A stretch of 64,000 nt of DNA from the NCBI GenBank assembly GCA_002101905.1, contig LQPU01000032.1:310001-374000 (forward strand). Direction: 5' to 3'. The notes below the pieces were generated by a model. The model saw only the letters and a list, made by a program, of their open reading frames with translations, was not told the origin of the DNA and did no database searches. Position 1 is the first letter of the stretch. Each line of letters opens with the position of its first letter. Positions 18,144 to 29,760 of this stretch are shown here, in pieces. The translations under genes and the position numbers were made by a program. This stretch comes from Mycobacterium shimoidei. GTDB taxonomy: Bacteria > Actinomycetota > Actinomycetes > Mycobacteriales > Mycobacteriaceae.

Positions 18144-18535
18144 TCGAATACCTCTGCCGCTAAACGGGTGTCGCTGTATTCACGCACCGAAGTGATGAGC
18201 CCGTCGCGGGTTTCGACGAGGAAGACGAACGGGCTGTCGTAGCGCGTCCCGTCGGCGGTGACGCCGTGGCCCTGCGCCTCGATCACCACGCTCTCGCCGT
18301 CGTTGAAGCAGCGGATCAAGTCGAAGGTGAGCTGTAGGCGGTGTTTGCGCCGCTCGACCTCGCGTCGCAATGCCGCCTTGTCCATCGTCTCGCGGGTGAC
18401 GATGGACCAATACGTGAAGTCGTCGCTGAGCAGCGTGAAGCACTCGTCGATGTCGGCGCCATCGGAGAGGCATTGCAAAAACATCCACGCCTGTTCGGCC
18501 TGCGGGTCGTCGAACGGGGTGGTCACAGTTGCCAT
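18140..18535 (-). CDS. NTF2/SnoaL-like protein
   Basis: A 131-residue NTF2-fold protein with an N-terminal helix (PQAEQAWMFLQCLSDG), a DECFTLLSDDFTYWS pocket segment near residue 30 and C-terminal strands ending in YSDTRLAAEVFD. Similar to limonene-epoxide-hydrolase/ketosteroid-isomerase-like folds, without enough motif information to assign a reaction. It corresponds to Rv0141c. Its start lies 58 bp from the divergent glycosylase gene. Confidence 0.8.
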   Translation of the reverse strand: MATVTTPFDDPQAEQAWMFLQCLSDGADIDECFTLLSDDFTYWSIVTRETMDKAALRREVERRKHRLQLTFDLIRCFNDGESVVIEAQGHGVTADGTRYDSPFVFLVETRDGLITSVREYSDTRLAAEVFD

Positions 18536-18593
18536 CCTGTCGCGGAAGACGGTTGAGGGTCAATTGTCGGCGGCTCAACCTAGGATCCGGAAA

Positions 18594-19505
18594 GTGGAAG
18601 AAACCCGCACGGTCACGTTCCCCGGCGTGGTCAGCCGCGGGCTTACGCTGGCCCCGCTGCGGCGCGGCCGGCGCGATCCGTGCTTTCAGATATCCGACGA
18701 TGGCGCTATCTGGCGTACCAGCCTGCTGCCCAGCGGACCCGTCACGGCGCGGATCAGCCGGGTGGCCCGCAACGCCGTCGAGTGCAGGGCGTGGGGGAGT
18801 GGCGCCGCGGAATTCCTCGACGCGTTACCGGCGTTGCTGGGCGCCGACGATGACCACGCCGATTTCGTACCGCGGGAACCGACGGTTGCCGCCGCACACC
18901 GAAGGGTTCCGCATCTGCGGCTGGGACGCACCGGGCAGGTGCTTGAAGCGCTGATCCCGGCCATCCTCGAACAGCGGGTGCCCGGCGCCGACGCGTTTCG
19001 GGCCTGGCGGCTGCTGGTGACGAAGTTCGGCACGCCGGCTCCCGGGCCCGCACCGGCGCGCATGCGGGTGCCGCCGTCAGCGCAGGCGTGGCGAATGATC
19101 CCGTCGTGGGAGTTCCAGCGCGCCAACGTGGATCCCGGCCGGGCCCGCACCGTCGTCGGGTGCGCGCAGCGCGCGGACTCGCTGCAACGATTGGTGTCAT
19201 GGCCGTCCGCCCAGGCCCGCGAAGCGTTGACGTCGCTGCCGGGTGTCGGTGCGTGGACCGCCGCCGAGACCGCGCAGCGCGCGTTCGGTGACCCCGACGC
19301 GCTGTCGGTCGGCGACTATCACATCCCCAAGATGATCGGCTGGACCCTGCTCGGCCATCCCATCGTCGACGACGTCATGGTCGAGTTGCTCGAACCCATG
19401 CGGCCGCACCGCCACCGGGTGGTGCGCTTGCTGGAGGTCAGCGGTCTGGCCGTCGAGCCCCGCCGCGGAGCCCGATTGCCGGTGCAGGACATCCGGTCGC
19501 TGTAG
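18594..19505 (+). CDS. AlkA-like HhH-GPD DNA glycosylase
   Basis: A 303-residue base-excision-repair glycosylase. A helix-hairpin-helix reads LPGVGAWTAAETAQ near residue 215 and is followed by FGDPDALSVGDYHIPK, where the Asp of GDYHIPK occupies the catalytic position of AlkA. It likely removes alkylated purines. The GTG at 18594 is chosen because upstream in-frame sequence overlaps the divergent gene and is not family-like. It corresponds to Rv0142. Confidence 0.85.
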   Translation: MEETRTVTFPGVVSRGLTLAPLRRGRRDPCFQISDDGAIWRTSLLPSGPVTARISRVARNAVECRAWGSGAAEFLDALPALLGADDDHADFVPREPTVAAAHRRVPHLRLGRTGQVLEALIPAILEQRVPGADAFRAWRLLVTKFGTPAPGPAPARMRVPPSAQAWRMIPSWEFQRANVDPGRARTVVGCAQRADSLQRLVSWPSAQAREALTSLPGVGAWTAAETAQRAFGDPDALSVGDYHIPKMIGWTLLGHPIVDDVMVELLEPMRPHRHRVVRLLEVSGLAVEPRRGARLPVQDIRSL

Positions 19506-19521
19506 CGGGCGCGCGCCCGGT

Positions 19522-19546
19522 GGTTATCGAGCGTGGCCATCGGGTA
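19522..19546 (+). promoter_or_regulatory. SigF-like promoter upstream of dps
   Basis: GGTTA at 19522-19526 and GGGTA at 19542-19546 are separated by 15 bases, matching the mycobacterial SigF pattern GGTTT-N15-17-GGGTA with one mismatch. It lies 41 bp upstream of the dps start codon. Stress-sigma control of Dps is known in M. smegmatis. Confidence 0.65.
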
Positions 19547-19587
19547 TGCGTAGCCGCAAGCGATCGACGACTGCAAGGAGCAATTCG

Positions 19588-20136
19588 ATGAGTCAATTCA
19601 CTGTCCCCGGCATGACCGACAAGCAGGCCGCTCAAGTGGCTGAGCTGCTGCAAAGACAGCTCAGCACCTATAACGACCTGCACCTGACGCTCAAGCACAT
19701 CCACTGGAACGTGGTGGGCCCCAACTTCATTGGAGTGCACGAGATGATCGACCCGCAGGTCGAGCTGGTTCGCGGGTACGCCGACGAGGTGGCTGAGCGG
19801 ATCGCGACGCTGGGCGGGTCGCCGGAGGGCACCCCGGGCGCGATCATCCGGGACCGCAGCTGGGACGACTACTCGGTGGGGCGCGACAGCGCGCAAGCAC
19901 ATCTCGCGGCGCTCGACGTGGTCTACACCGGAGTGGTCGAGGACATCCGCAAGGCCATCGAGGAAACCGAGGAAGCCGACCCGGTCACCCAGGACATCCT
20001 GATCGGGCAGGCCGTCGAACTGGAAAAGTTTCAGTGGTTCGTGCGTGCCCACCTGGAAAACCCCGGCGGCAAGCTTGCCCACCAAGGATCGTCGACCGAG
20101 CGGGGCGCTGCGAAAGCCGTGCGCCACAAGGGCTAA
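19588..20136 (+). CDS. dps: DNA-binding ferritin-like protein Dps
   Basis: A 182-residue Dps subunit, which forms 12-mers that oxidise and store iron with peroxide and coat DNA. The inter-subunit ferroxidase ligands are visible in LKHIHWNVVGPNFIGVHEMID, plus the acidic QVELVRGYADEVAERI helix. The tail after residue 160 is rich in Lys, Arg and Gly, as in M. smegmatis Dps1, where it binds DNA. AAGGAG precedes the ATG. M. tuberculosis has no Dps, so this is a difference from that species. A SigF-like promoter lies upstream and a hairpin follows the gene. Confidence 0.93.
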   Translation: MSQFTVPGMTDKQAAQVAELLQRQLSTYNDLHLTLKHIHWNVVGPNFIGVHEMIDPQVELVRGYADEVAERIATLGGSPEGTPGAIIRDRSWDDYSVGRDSAQAHLAALDVVYTGVVEDIRKAIEETEEADPVTQDILIGQAVELEKFQWFVRAHLENPGGKLAHQGSSTERGAAKAVRHKG

Positions 20137-20504
20137 CCCATCCGGCGAGCGGGCGTGTCCCCGGCCGACACGCCGCGCCGATCGCCGATTCTGCGCCCGC
20201 TCGCGGCGAGGTGGTGCAATTCACCGATGCCGTCTCACCTCGCCATGGCTAACTTGGACCGACCAGCGTGCCGCATTTGCGGCAGCGCGGTCCGGCAAAC
20301 TACTGCACCGGTGCTCGCCGGCGCCGTCGCCGCGGCCGCGGTGGGGTGAGGCACCGCACTCGAGCCGCACATGCGAGCGCGACTCAACAGGCGGCCGGTG
20401 CGCCGTATTGACTTCGTTAAACGTAAGTAAAAAGAGATTCTGGCAACTTCTATCTGTTGTTCGTTCCGCAAGTAATAACCGCGACTTGTGGCACAATCCA
20501 AAAC
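20137..20504. other. Intergenic region between dps and TetR gene, 368 bp
   Basis: The first part holds the hairpin after dps. The middle contains a short frame encoding a CRICG motif and an Ala/Val-rich end (20227-20349), without a ribosome site, which I do not accept as a gene. The last 100 bp are noticeably AT-richer (around 20408-20500, with TTGACT at 20408) and presumably carry the promoter of the TetR gene. Nothing else is evident. Confidence 0.5.
20152..20174 (+). terminator. Hairpin downstream of dps
   Basis: A perfect 8-bp stem GGCGTGTC/GACACGCC with a 7-base loop starts 16 bp after the dps stop codon. It has no T-run. Position supports a terminator for dps. Confidence 0.55.
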
Positions 20505-21155
20505 GTGCCGCACCCTGCAAGCAGGGGCCCCGGTCGCCCCCCTGCAGCGAAGGCGGCCGAGACCCGCAAGCGTATCTTGCTTGCGGCTCGTGACGTGTTC
20601 AGCGAACGCGGTTACGACGCCGCTACGTTCCAGGCGATTGCGCTGCGCGCCGATCTGACCCGGCCGGCGATCAATCACTACTTTTCGAGCAAGCAGGTGC
20701 TATACCGCGAAGTCGTGGAACAGACCAACCAACTGGTGGTCGAGGCCGCCATCGAACGGGCCCGGCGCGAGCCGACCCTGATCGCGCAGGTGTCGACGTT
20801 CCTCGCCGGCGCAGTTGAGGCAGACTCCGAAAACCGTTCGGCCGCGCGGTTCCTCGTCACCGCAATCCTGGAATCACAACGCCATCCCGACCTGGGCGAC
20901 GCCGAGCACGATTCCCTGCAGAACACGCGCGCCTTCTTCTCGTGGGCGACTCGGCAAGCGATTGAGCGCGGCGAACTCCCCCCCGATACCGACACCGAAT
21001 CGTTGACCGAGGTGTTGATCGCGGTTCTGTGTGGTGTGGGGTTCTACGCCGGCTACGTAGGATCCGACCAAGAGATGACGACGATCATCGCCCAACTCAA
21101 CCGGCTGCTGGCCGGCTCGGTGCTGCAGCCCAATAGCGGCAGCTGCCACCCGTGA
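20505..21155 (+). CDS. TetR family regulator (Rv0144-like)
   Basis: A 216-residue TetR protein with an N-terminal basic arm (RGPGRPPAAKAAETRKRIL) and a helix-turn-helix reading YDAATFQAIALRADLTRPAINHYF near residues 37-60. The C-terminal domain is helical. The GTG at 20505 is chosen because the basic arm begins there. It lies 55 bp upstream of two methyltransferase genes on the same strand, and an 18-bp perfect palindrome in the gap is a plausible binding site. It corresponds to Rv0144. Confidence 0.83.
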   Translation: MPHPASRGPGRPPAAKAAETRKRILLAARDVFSERGYDAATFQAIALRADLTRPAINHYFSSKQVLYREVVEQTNQLVVEAAIERARREPTLIAQVSTFLAGAVEADSENRSAARFLVTAILESQRHPDLGDAEHDSLQNTRAFFSWATRQAIERGELPPDTDTESLTEVLIAVLCGVGFYAGYVGSDQEMTTIIAQLNRLLAGSVLQPNSGSCHP

Positions 21156-21191
21156 GATAGCGCACAACACCAGATAGTTTGCCTAACTTAT

Positions 21192-21209
21192 TGGGTACCA
21201 TGGTACCCA
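21192..21209. promoter_or_regulatory. 18-bp perfect palindrome at the methyltransferase start
   Basis: TGGGTACCATGGTACCCA is perfectly self-complementary over 18 bp and ends 1 bp before the ATG at 21211. It contains two GGTACC half-sites. Position directly on the transcription/translation start suggests repressor occupancy, most simply by the TetR encoded upstream. Confidence 0.7.
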
Positions 21210-21210
21210 T

Positions 21211-23093
<1,883 letters not shown>

Positions 23094-23112
23094 GCCGCGG
23101 CAGCCTGTTGCC

Positions 23113-23126
23113 CAACCAGCTGGTTG
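23113..23126. promoter_or_regulatory. 14-bp palindrome upstream of the aldehyde dehydrogenase
   Basis: CAACCAGCTGGTTG is a perfect palindrome centred about 45 bp before the dehydrogenase ATG and is followed by ATTAGG. The partly similar AACCAGTTGATT occurs upstream of the TetR gene at 32968. It looks like an operator; the binding protein is unknown. Confidence 0.5.
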
Positions 23127-23164
23127 ATTAGGATTGGGTTTCCTCCGCTCAGGAAGGGGAGACC

Positions 23165-24580
23165 ATGACCACCGAAGCCGCCGCAAAGGCCACCAGCGAC
23201 ACCACCCCGGCTGGTCCAGATATCGCTGCGATCCTAGCGCGGTTGCGGCGAACCTTCGCTACCGGCAAGACCCGCACCCTGCAGTGGCGGCAAACGCAGC
23301 TTCGCGCCCTTGAGCGGATGATGGCCGAAAACGAGGCCAAGATCGCCGAGGCGTTGAACGAGGATCTTTGCCGCAAACCGTTCGAGGCCTGGATGGCCGA
23401 TACCGCGACCACCGCCGGTGAAGCGCGCTACGCCGCCAAACATGTCAAGAAGTGGATGCGCCGCAAACACCGTCGGCTCGAGCTTTCGCAGCTGCCCGGT
23501 CGCGGGTGGATCGAATACGAGCCGTACGGCACAGTGCTGATCATCGGCGCCTGGAATTACCCGTTCTATCTGACACTTGGCCCGGCCGTCGGGGCGATCG
23601 CCGCGGGAAACACGGTGGTGCTCAAGCCCTCTGAGATCGCGGCCGCCTCGGCTCGGTTGATGGCCGAGTTGGTGCCGCAGTATCTGGACACCGATGCGAT
23701 CGCCGTGGTCGAGGGCGACGCCTCGGTCAGCCAGGAGTTGCTCGCGCAGGGCTTCGACCGGGTGCTGTTCACCGGCGGCACCGAGATCGGCCGCAAGGTC
23801 TACGAGGCTGCCGCGCCACATTTGACTCCGGTCACGCTGGAGCTCGGCGGCAAGAGCCCGGTGATCGTCACTGCCGACGCCGACGTCGACGTTGCGGCCA
23901 AGCGGATCGCCTGGATCAAGCTGATGAATTCCGGCCAGACGTGCGTGGCGCCCGATTACGTGTTGGCCGACGTCAAGGTTCGCGACCAGCTGGTCGACAA
24001 GATCGGCGAAGCCATCACCAAGTTCGCCTCCGATGAACCGACCGGTATGCGCATTGTCAACAAGCGCCAATTCGACCGGCTGACAAGCTATTTGGCCGAT
24101 ACGAAGGGAACCATCGCGCTCGGTGGTGCGTCCGACGCTGCGACGCTTCGCCTGCAGCCCACCGTGGTGGTCGATCCGGATCCGGACGATGCATTGATGC
24201 GCAACGAGATCTTCGGTCCGCTCCTGCCGGTGATTTCCGTCCAATCTGTCGACGACGCAATTGGATTCGTCAACTCGCGGCCGAAGCCACTGTCGGCGTA
24301 CTTGTTCACCAAGAGCCGCGCGGTGCGTGAGCGGGTGATCAAAGAGGTACCCGCGGGAGGGATGCTGGTCAACCACCTCGCCTTCCAGGTGACCACCACC
24401 AAACTGCCGTTCGGCGGCGTCGGGGCCTCGGGGATGGGCGCCTACCACGGCCGCTTCGGATTCGAGGAATTCAGTCACCGCAAGTCGGTGCTGACCAAGC
24501 CGACCCGACCCGACGTGTCGGCGATGATCTACCCGCCGTATACAGAGAAGGCATGGAAGTTGGCGCGCCGGCTGTTCTGA
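23165..24580 (+). CDS. Aldehyde dehydrogenase (class 3-like)
   Basis: A 471-residue NAD(P)-dependent aldehyde dehydrogenase. It has the coenzyme loop FTGGTEIGRKVYEAAA near residue 200, the general-base motif LELGGKSPVIV near 222 and the catalytic Cys in NSGQTCVAPDYVL near 260. The family oxidises medium- and long-chain aldehydes to acids. A strong AGGAAGGGGAG ribosome site precedes the ATG. It corresponds to Rv0147 and is followed by an SDR after 31 bp. Confidence 0.92.
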   Translation: MTTEAAAKATSDTTPAGPDIAAILARLRRTFATGKTRTLQWRQTQLRALERMMAENEAKIAEALNEDLCRKPFEAWMADTATTAGEARYAAKHVKKWMRRKHRRLELSQLPGRGWIEYEPYGTVLIIGAWNYPFYLTLGPAVGAIAAGNTVVLKPSEIAAASARLMAELVPQYLDTDAIAVVEGDASVSQELLAQGFDRVLFTGGTEIGRKVYEAAAPHLTPVTLELGGKSPVIVTADADVDVAAKRIAWIKLMNSGQTCVAPDYVLADVKVRDQLVDKIGEAITKFASDEPTGMRIVNKRQFDRLTSYLADTKGTIALGGASDAATLRLQPTVVVDPDPDDALMRNEIFGPLLPVISVQSVDDAIGFVNSRPKPLSAYLFTKSRAVRERVIKEVPAGGMLVNHLAFQVTTTKLPFGGVGASGMGAYHGRFGFEEFSHRKSVLTKPTRPDVSAMIYPPYTEKAWKLARRLF

Positions 24581-24611
24581 TGCCGGCGCGTCCCACCCAG
24601 AAAGGACAGTT

Positions 24612-25472
24612 ATGCCCGGAGTGCAGGATCGCGTCGTCATCGTCACCGGAGCCGGTGGGGGGCTGGGCCGCGAATATGCGCTGACCCTCGCGCGCGAAGG
24701 CGCCAGCGTCGTCGTCAACGACCTCGGTGGTGCGCGCGACGGCACCGGCGCAGGTCATGCGATGGCCGACAAGGTGGTCAGCGAGATCAAGGATGCCGGC
24801 GGGCGGGCAGTCGCCAACTATGACAGCGTCGCCGACCAAGACGGCGCGGCCAACATCGTCAAGACGGCGCTCGATGAGTTCGGCAAGCTCGACGGCGTGG
24901 TGAGCAACGCCGGGATTCTGCGCGACGGCACCTTCCACAAGATGACTTTCGAGAACTGGGACGCCGTGCTCAAGGTGCACCTCTACGGCGGGTACAACGT
25001 GATTCGTGCCGCCTGGCCGCACTTTCGCGAGCAGAGCTTCGGCCGCGTGGTCGTAGCGACCTCAACCAGCGGTCTGTTCGGCAACTTCGGTCAGGCCAAC
25101 TATTCAGCCGCCAAGCTGGGTCTGGTGGGCTTGATCAACACGCTGGCCCAGGAGGGCGCCAAGTACAACATCCACGCCAACGCGCTGGCGCCGATCGCCG
25201 CAACCCGGATGACCCAGGACATCCTGCCGCCGGAGGTGTTCGAGAAGCTCACACCCGAATTCGTCGCGCCGGTGGTGGCTTACCTGTGTACGGAAGAGTC
25301 CGATGACACCGGGTCGGTGTTCATCGTCGGCGGTGGCAAGGTCCAGCGCGCCGCGCTGTTCCAGAACGAGGGTGTGACCTTTAAGGAGCCACCCTCGGTC
25401 GAGGACATCGCCGCGAACTGGTCGAAGATCACCGACCTGTCGGCTGCACAGCAGGCGAAGTTCTCGCTGTAA
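24612..25472 (+). CDS. Short-chain dehydrogenase, 17beta-HSD4/multifunctional-type (Rv0148-like)
   Basis: A 286-residue SDR. The cofactor loop TGAGGGLGREYAL is at residues about 12-24, NDLGG determines the cofactor near 36, and the catalytic Ser-Tyr-Lys set lies in STSGLFGNFGQANYSAAKLG near 155-174. The C-terminal extension past residue 240 is typical of the (3R)-hydroxyacyl-CoA dehydrogenase domain of multifunctional enzymes. It probably oxidises a hydroxyacyl-CoA in concert with nearby lipid genes. AAAGGAC precedes the ATG. It corresponds to Rv0148. Confidence 0.9.
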   Translation: MPGVQDRVVIVTGAGGGLGREYALTLAREGASVVVNDLGGARDGTGAGHAMADKVVSEIKDAGGRAVANYDSVADQDGAANIVKTALDEFGKLDGVVSNAGILRDGTFHKMTFENWDAVLKVHLYGGYNVIRAAWPHFREQSFGRVVVATSTSGLFGNFGQANYSAAKLGLVGLINTLAQEGAKYNIHANALAPIAATRMTQDILPPEVFEKLTPEFVAPVVAYLCTEESDDTGSVFIVGGGKVQRAALFQNEGVTFKEPPSVEDIAANWSKITDLSAAQQAKFSL

Positions 25473-25497
25473 GCCGCCGTACGCGCACCGCTTGGGT

Positions 25498-27033
25498 CTA
25501 GAACCCAAGCGGTGCGAGGTCCTCCATGATGTTGTCCAGCGCGTTCTGGATGATGAAGAACGAGAAGCCGGTGGCCACTGTGTAGATCGCGGTGTTGGCC
25601 GCGATCGGCAGACCGATTGCGTCGATGAAGTCGCCGTTCTGCAAGGCCTCGGTGAACAGCGCGAGGTCGTATGCCGGGACACTGGTCGACAGTGCATTGG
25701 AGATGTCGCCCAGAGGCAGGAACACGGCATAGGCATCGGCAAACGCCGCCGAGATGGCGTTCGCGATATCGGTCACCGACGGCGTGGCCAGCGGTTCTGC
25801 CGAGAGCACATCCGACAGATCAAAATCGACCGTCGGCATCCACGCGGCGGGATTCGTCAGATCCTCCTGGAAAGCTGCGAACCCTTGTTGCGCCCCCGTG
25901 ACGAGGTCGTTGAAGAGCTGGGTCGGGTCGACGTCGGGGAACAGCCCGAACGGAGTGGGGACGTTTGCAAACCCACCCGCCAGCAGGTTGTCCGGGTCGA
26001 GCTGGTCACCGCCGTAGCCGAGGTCGACGAGGATCTTCAGGTCCGGCTCAATGAGATCCAGGAACGGTTGCGGTACACCGAACGTGCCGAGCGCGGTGAT
26101 CAGCGGCAGTTCCGAGGGAATCATGTAGTAGGTGGTGCTGGTGGTTCCGTCGGTGGGCAACAGCACCGCCGACGCAAGCTGCTCGTCGGTGAGGATCGGA
26201 TACGAGCCGTGCACCGATGGGTTACCGAACCCCAGACCCAGTAAGGCGTTGAGATCCGCCAGGAAGTTCAGCGGGTACTTCGGGAAGTCGGCGTAGCCGT
26301 CGTACTCCAGTGTGTAGATGGTGGTCGGGTAAAGGTCATCGGGCGTGGCGCCGTAGAACGTCAGACCCAGGCTGGGCAAGACCAACTGCGGGTCGTTGAA
26401 CATTTGGCCGTTCATGTCGGTGAAGCCGGCGAAGCGCTCGAGGATCCCGCCGTTGGGGTTCATCGGATCGCCGATCAGCACAAAGTTCACCTGCGACGGG
26501 TCCACACCCTTGTCGGCGAGTTCGTGCATCACCAGCGAGGAGATGACGGAGCTCTGCGAGTATCCGAAGACCCCGAGGGTCCCGCCGTCCGGGACCTTGT
26601 TCGGGTCGGCCAAGTCGTTGAGGATCTGGGTGGTGAGGATGTCGACCCCCCGATCGACCGACACGTCGAGCGTCAAGTCCTTGATGCCGGTGAGGGGATA
26701 CAGCCCTTCGGGTGTGAACAGACCGTTGACGTCGCACGGCGCGGAGGGGCAGGGCGAGTCGAAATTGACCGACGGGAAGTTGGGCTGGATGAATCGGGTG
26801 AAGACGTCGGCCATGTACGCGCCGTTGAAGCCCTCCTGCGGTATCGGCGTGCCGCTGCCGCCCATGAGCTCCACCCAGGACACGTTTTCGTTGGGGAACG
26901 GCGGCTCGCCGGGTGGGGTCGGTGCATCGGCGAACGCGATGGCCGAGCCCGTCATCGACGTAAGCGATATCATGCCTGCGCCAGCAGTTGAGAGCAGTCC
27001 AACCGTGAGCCAACGAAGCGTCCCGCCTGTCAT
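25498..27033 (-). CDS. Secreted PE-PPE-domain serine hydrolase without PE domain
   Basis: A 511-residue protein with a signal peptide (hydrophobic stretch 8-34, likely cleaved in AFA-DA near residue 35). A PE-PPE hydrolase domain runs from about 55 to 280, with the nucleophile Ser 159 in FGYSQSS. The rest is a low-complexity Asp/Leu-rich tail. The PE-PPE domain is an alpha/beta hydrolase with esterase activity in studied members. M. tuberculosis has PE1 and PE2 here, which carry the same domain behind a PE module; here the PE module is replaced by a signal peptide. Export by Sec rather than ESX-5 is therefore expected. Confidence 0.83.
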   Translation of the reverse strand: MTGGTLRWLTVGLLSTAGAGMISLTSMTGSAIAFADAPTPPGEPPFPNENVSWVELMGGSGTPIPQEGFNGAYMADVFTRFIQPNFPSVNFDSPCPSAPCDVNGLFTPEGLYPLTGIKDLTLDVSVDRGVDILTTQILNDLADPNKVPDGGTLGVFGYSQSSVISSLVMHELADKGVDPSQVNFVLIGDPMNPNGGILERFAGFTDMNGQMFNDPQLVLPSLGLTFYGATPDDLYPTTIYTLEYDGYADFPKYPLNFLADLNALLGLGFGNPSVHGSYPILTDEQLASAVLLPTDGTTSTTYYMIPSELPLITALGTFGVPQPFLDLIEPDLKILVDLGYGGDQLDPDNLLAGGFANVPTPFGLFPDVDPTQLFNDLVTGAQQGFAAFQEDLTNPAAWMPTVDFDLSDVLSAEPLATPSVTDIANAISAAFADAYAVFLPLGDISNALSTSVPAYDLALFTEALQNGDFIDAIGLPIAANTAIYTVATGFSFFIIQNALDNIMEDLAPLGF

Positions 27034-27172
27034 TACGACCTCTCCGATCCTTAATTGAGCATGGCGCAGCCATATGCGACATATGTAGAATCATGCACCG
27101 CAAGCCGCTCCGGCGTCTACGAAATCCTCAGCTGTTTCTTGCGATAATCTTAGTCGGTAACGGGGGTGAATG

Positions 27173-27985
27173 TCAACCCAGCAACGCCGCGCGCAACGCA
27201 TCGACGTCGTCCGCGGTGACACCGGAATCACGTAAATAGCCGCCGAGCGAGCCGAACTTCTCGTCGATCGTGCGCCGTGCGGCGTCCAAATACTCTGCAC
27301 GCACACCGAGGACTTCGTCGGAAAGGCGTGCCTGCGTGAAGGTCATCACCTCAGGGGTGAGTTCGGTGTCCGCCCGCTGCTCGATCATCTCCAGGATCCG
27401 GGTCCGCAGCGCGGCGGCGGCGTCGTTGCTGCGCAGGTAATCGGCCACCACCGCATCGCGATCGAGGCCGATCGCCTCCAGCACCGTCGCGATCATGAAG
27501 CCAGTGCGGTCCTTGCCGGCGAAGCAGTGCGCCAACACCGGGCGTCCGGAGGCCAACAGCGAAACGACGCGGCGCAGCGCGTGCTGCGCCCCGTTGTAGG
27601 TGGGGAAGCGTTGGTATTCGTCGATCATGAAACGGGCGGCGGCCTCGGCAACCGATTGGTCACTGGGTTTCTCGGTCAGCATGCGCTGCCATGCATGTTC
27701 GTGCGGCGCAACGCTTTCGGACTCTTCGGTAGCGAGGTCGGGGATCGGCAGCAGATGGATGGCGACTCCGTTGGGCACCTGGCCCGGGCCGCGGCGCTCG
27801 ACCTCCCGCCGGGAGCGCAGGTCGGCGACGTCGGTGATACCCAGCTCGCGCAGTGCTCGGCGGCCGTCGTCGTCGAGTTGGCTCAATTCACCGGAGCGGA
27901 ACAACCGGCCCGGCCGAATTCCGACCGATAGCCCGACATCTCGGAAGTTGACGGCGCCGGACAGCTCCACGATCTCGGTTGCCAC
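27173..27985 (-). CDS. ptbB: Protein-tyrosine/lipid phosphatase PtpB
   Basis: A 270-residue phosphatase with the CX5R loop in HCFAGKDRTGF near residue 155, where the AGKDRT sequence is shared with tyrosine and phosphoinositide phosphatases of this group. N-terminal NFRDVG and a middle lid region are present. In M. tuberculosis the orthologue (Rv0153c) is secreted and acts on host signalling; here no signal peptide is visible, as in that enzyme. It starts with GTG directly after the fadE2 stop, so the two are cotranscribed. Confidence 0.93.
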   Translation of the reverse strand: MATEIVELSGAVNFRDVGLSVGIRPGRLFRSGELSQLDDDGRRALRELGITDVADLRSRREVERRGPGQVPNGVAIHLLPIPDLATEESESVAPHEHAWQRMLTEKPSDQSVAEAAARFMIDEYQRFPTYNGAQHALRRVVSLLASGRPVLAHCFAGKDRTGFMIATVLEAIGLDRDAVVADYLRSNDAAAALRTRILEMIEQRADTELTPEVMTFTQARLSDEVLGVRAEYLDAARRTIDEKFGSLGGYLRDSGVTADDVDALRAALLG

Positions 27986-29209
<1,224 letters not shown>

Positions 29210-29253
29210 GCCCGTCACGATATGCCACCGCGGTTTGGGCGCAGGATGGGCGT

Positions 29254-29715
29254 ATGACAGATAGCCGCCCGCCGTTGCCGCCGTTCACCCAGGAGACGGC
29301 GATCCAGAAGGTTCAGGCCGCCGAGGACGCCTGGAACACGCGTGACCCACAGAAGGTCGCCGCCGCGTACACCGTTGACTCGCATTGGCGTAACCGTGAC
29401 CTGCACATCCAGGGGCGTGACGAGATCGTCGCGTTTCTGACCCGCAAGTGGCAGATCGAGCTGGACTATGTGCTGCGCAAGAGCCTGTGGAGTTTTCACG
29501 ACAACCGGATCGCGGTGCGGTTCCAATACGAATGGCACGACGATGCCGGCCAGTGGTATCGCAGCTACGGCAACGAGTTGTGGGAGTTCACCGACACCGG
29601 GCTGATGGCCCGGCGTGAGGCGAGCATCAACGACGTGGCGATCTCCGAATCGCAGCGGCGCTACTTCGGGCCGCGTCCGCCGCAGGAATACGGCCAGGAC
29701 ATCCCACTGTGGTGA
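29254..29715 (+). CDS. DUF1348 nuclear transport factor 2-like protein
   Basis: A 153-residue NTF2-fold protein of the DUF1348 type, with an N-terminal [17 protein letters not shown] helix, [21 protein letters not shown] near residue 45 and a [18 protein letters not shown] core. The family has no proven function. The gene is divergent from fadE2 with a 44-bp gap and lies 45 bp upstream of pntAa. It has no counterpart between Rv0154c and Rv0155. Confidence 0.82.
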   Translation: MTDSRPPLPPFTQETAIQKVQAAEDAWNTRDPQKVAAAYTVDSHWRNRDLHIQGRDEIVAFLTRKWQIELDYVLRKSLWSFHDNRIAVRFQYEWHDDAGQWYRSYGNELWEFTDTGLMARREASINDVAISESQRRYFGPRPPQEYGQDIPLW

Positions 29716-29760
29716 CGACGCTAAGGTGAGTGCCGATCTATGGGGTAGGAGTGCCGAGTC

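Noticed and set aside
18258-18593. N-terminal extension of the AlkA-like glycosylase
   Set aside because: It overlaps the divergent NTF2-like gene and carries no glycosylase-like sequence; the GTG at 18594 fits the family.
20227-20349. Short frame with a CRICG motif that looks like half a zinc ribbon
   Set aside because: Only one CxxC, no ribosome site, low-complexity Ala/Val end and no neighbour support.
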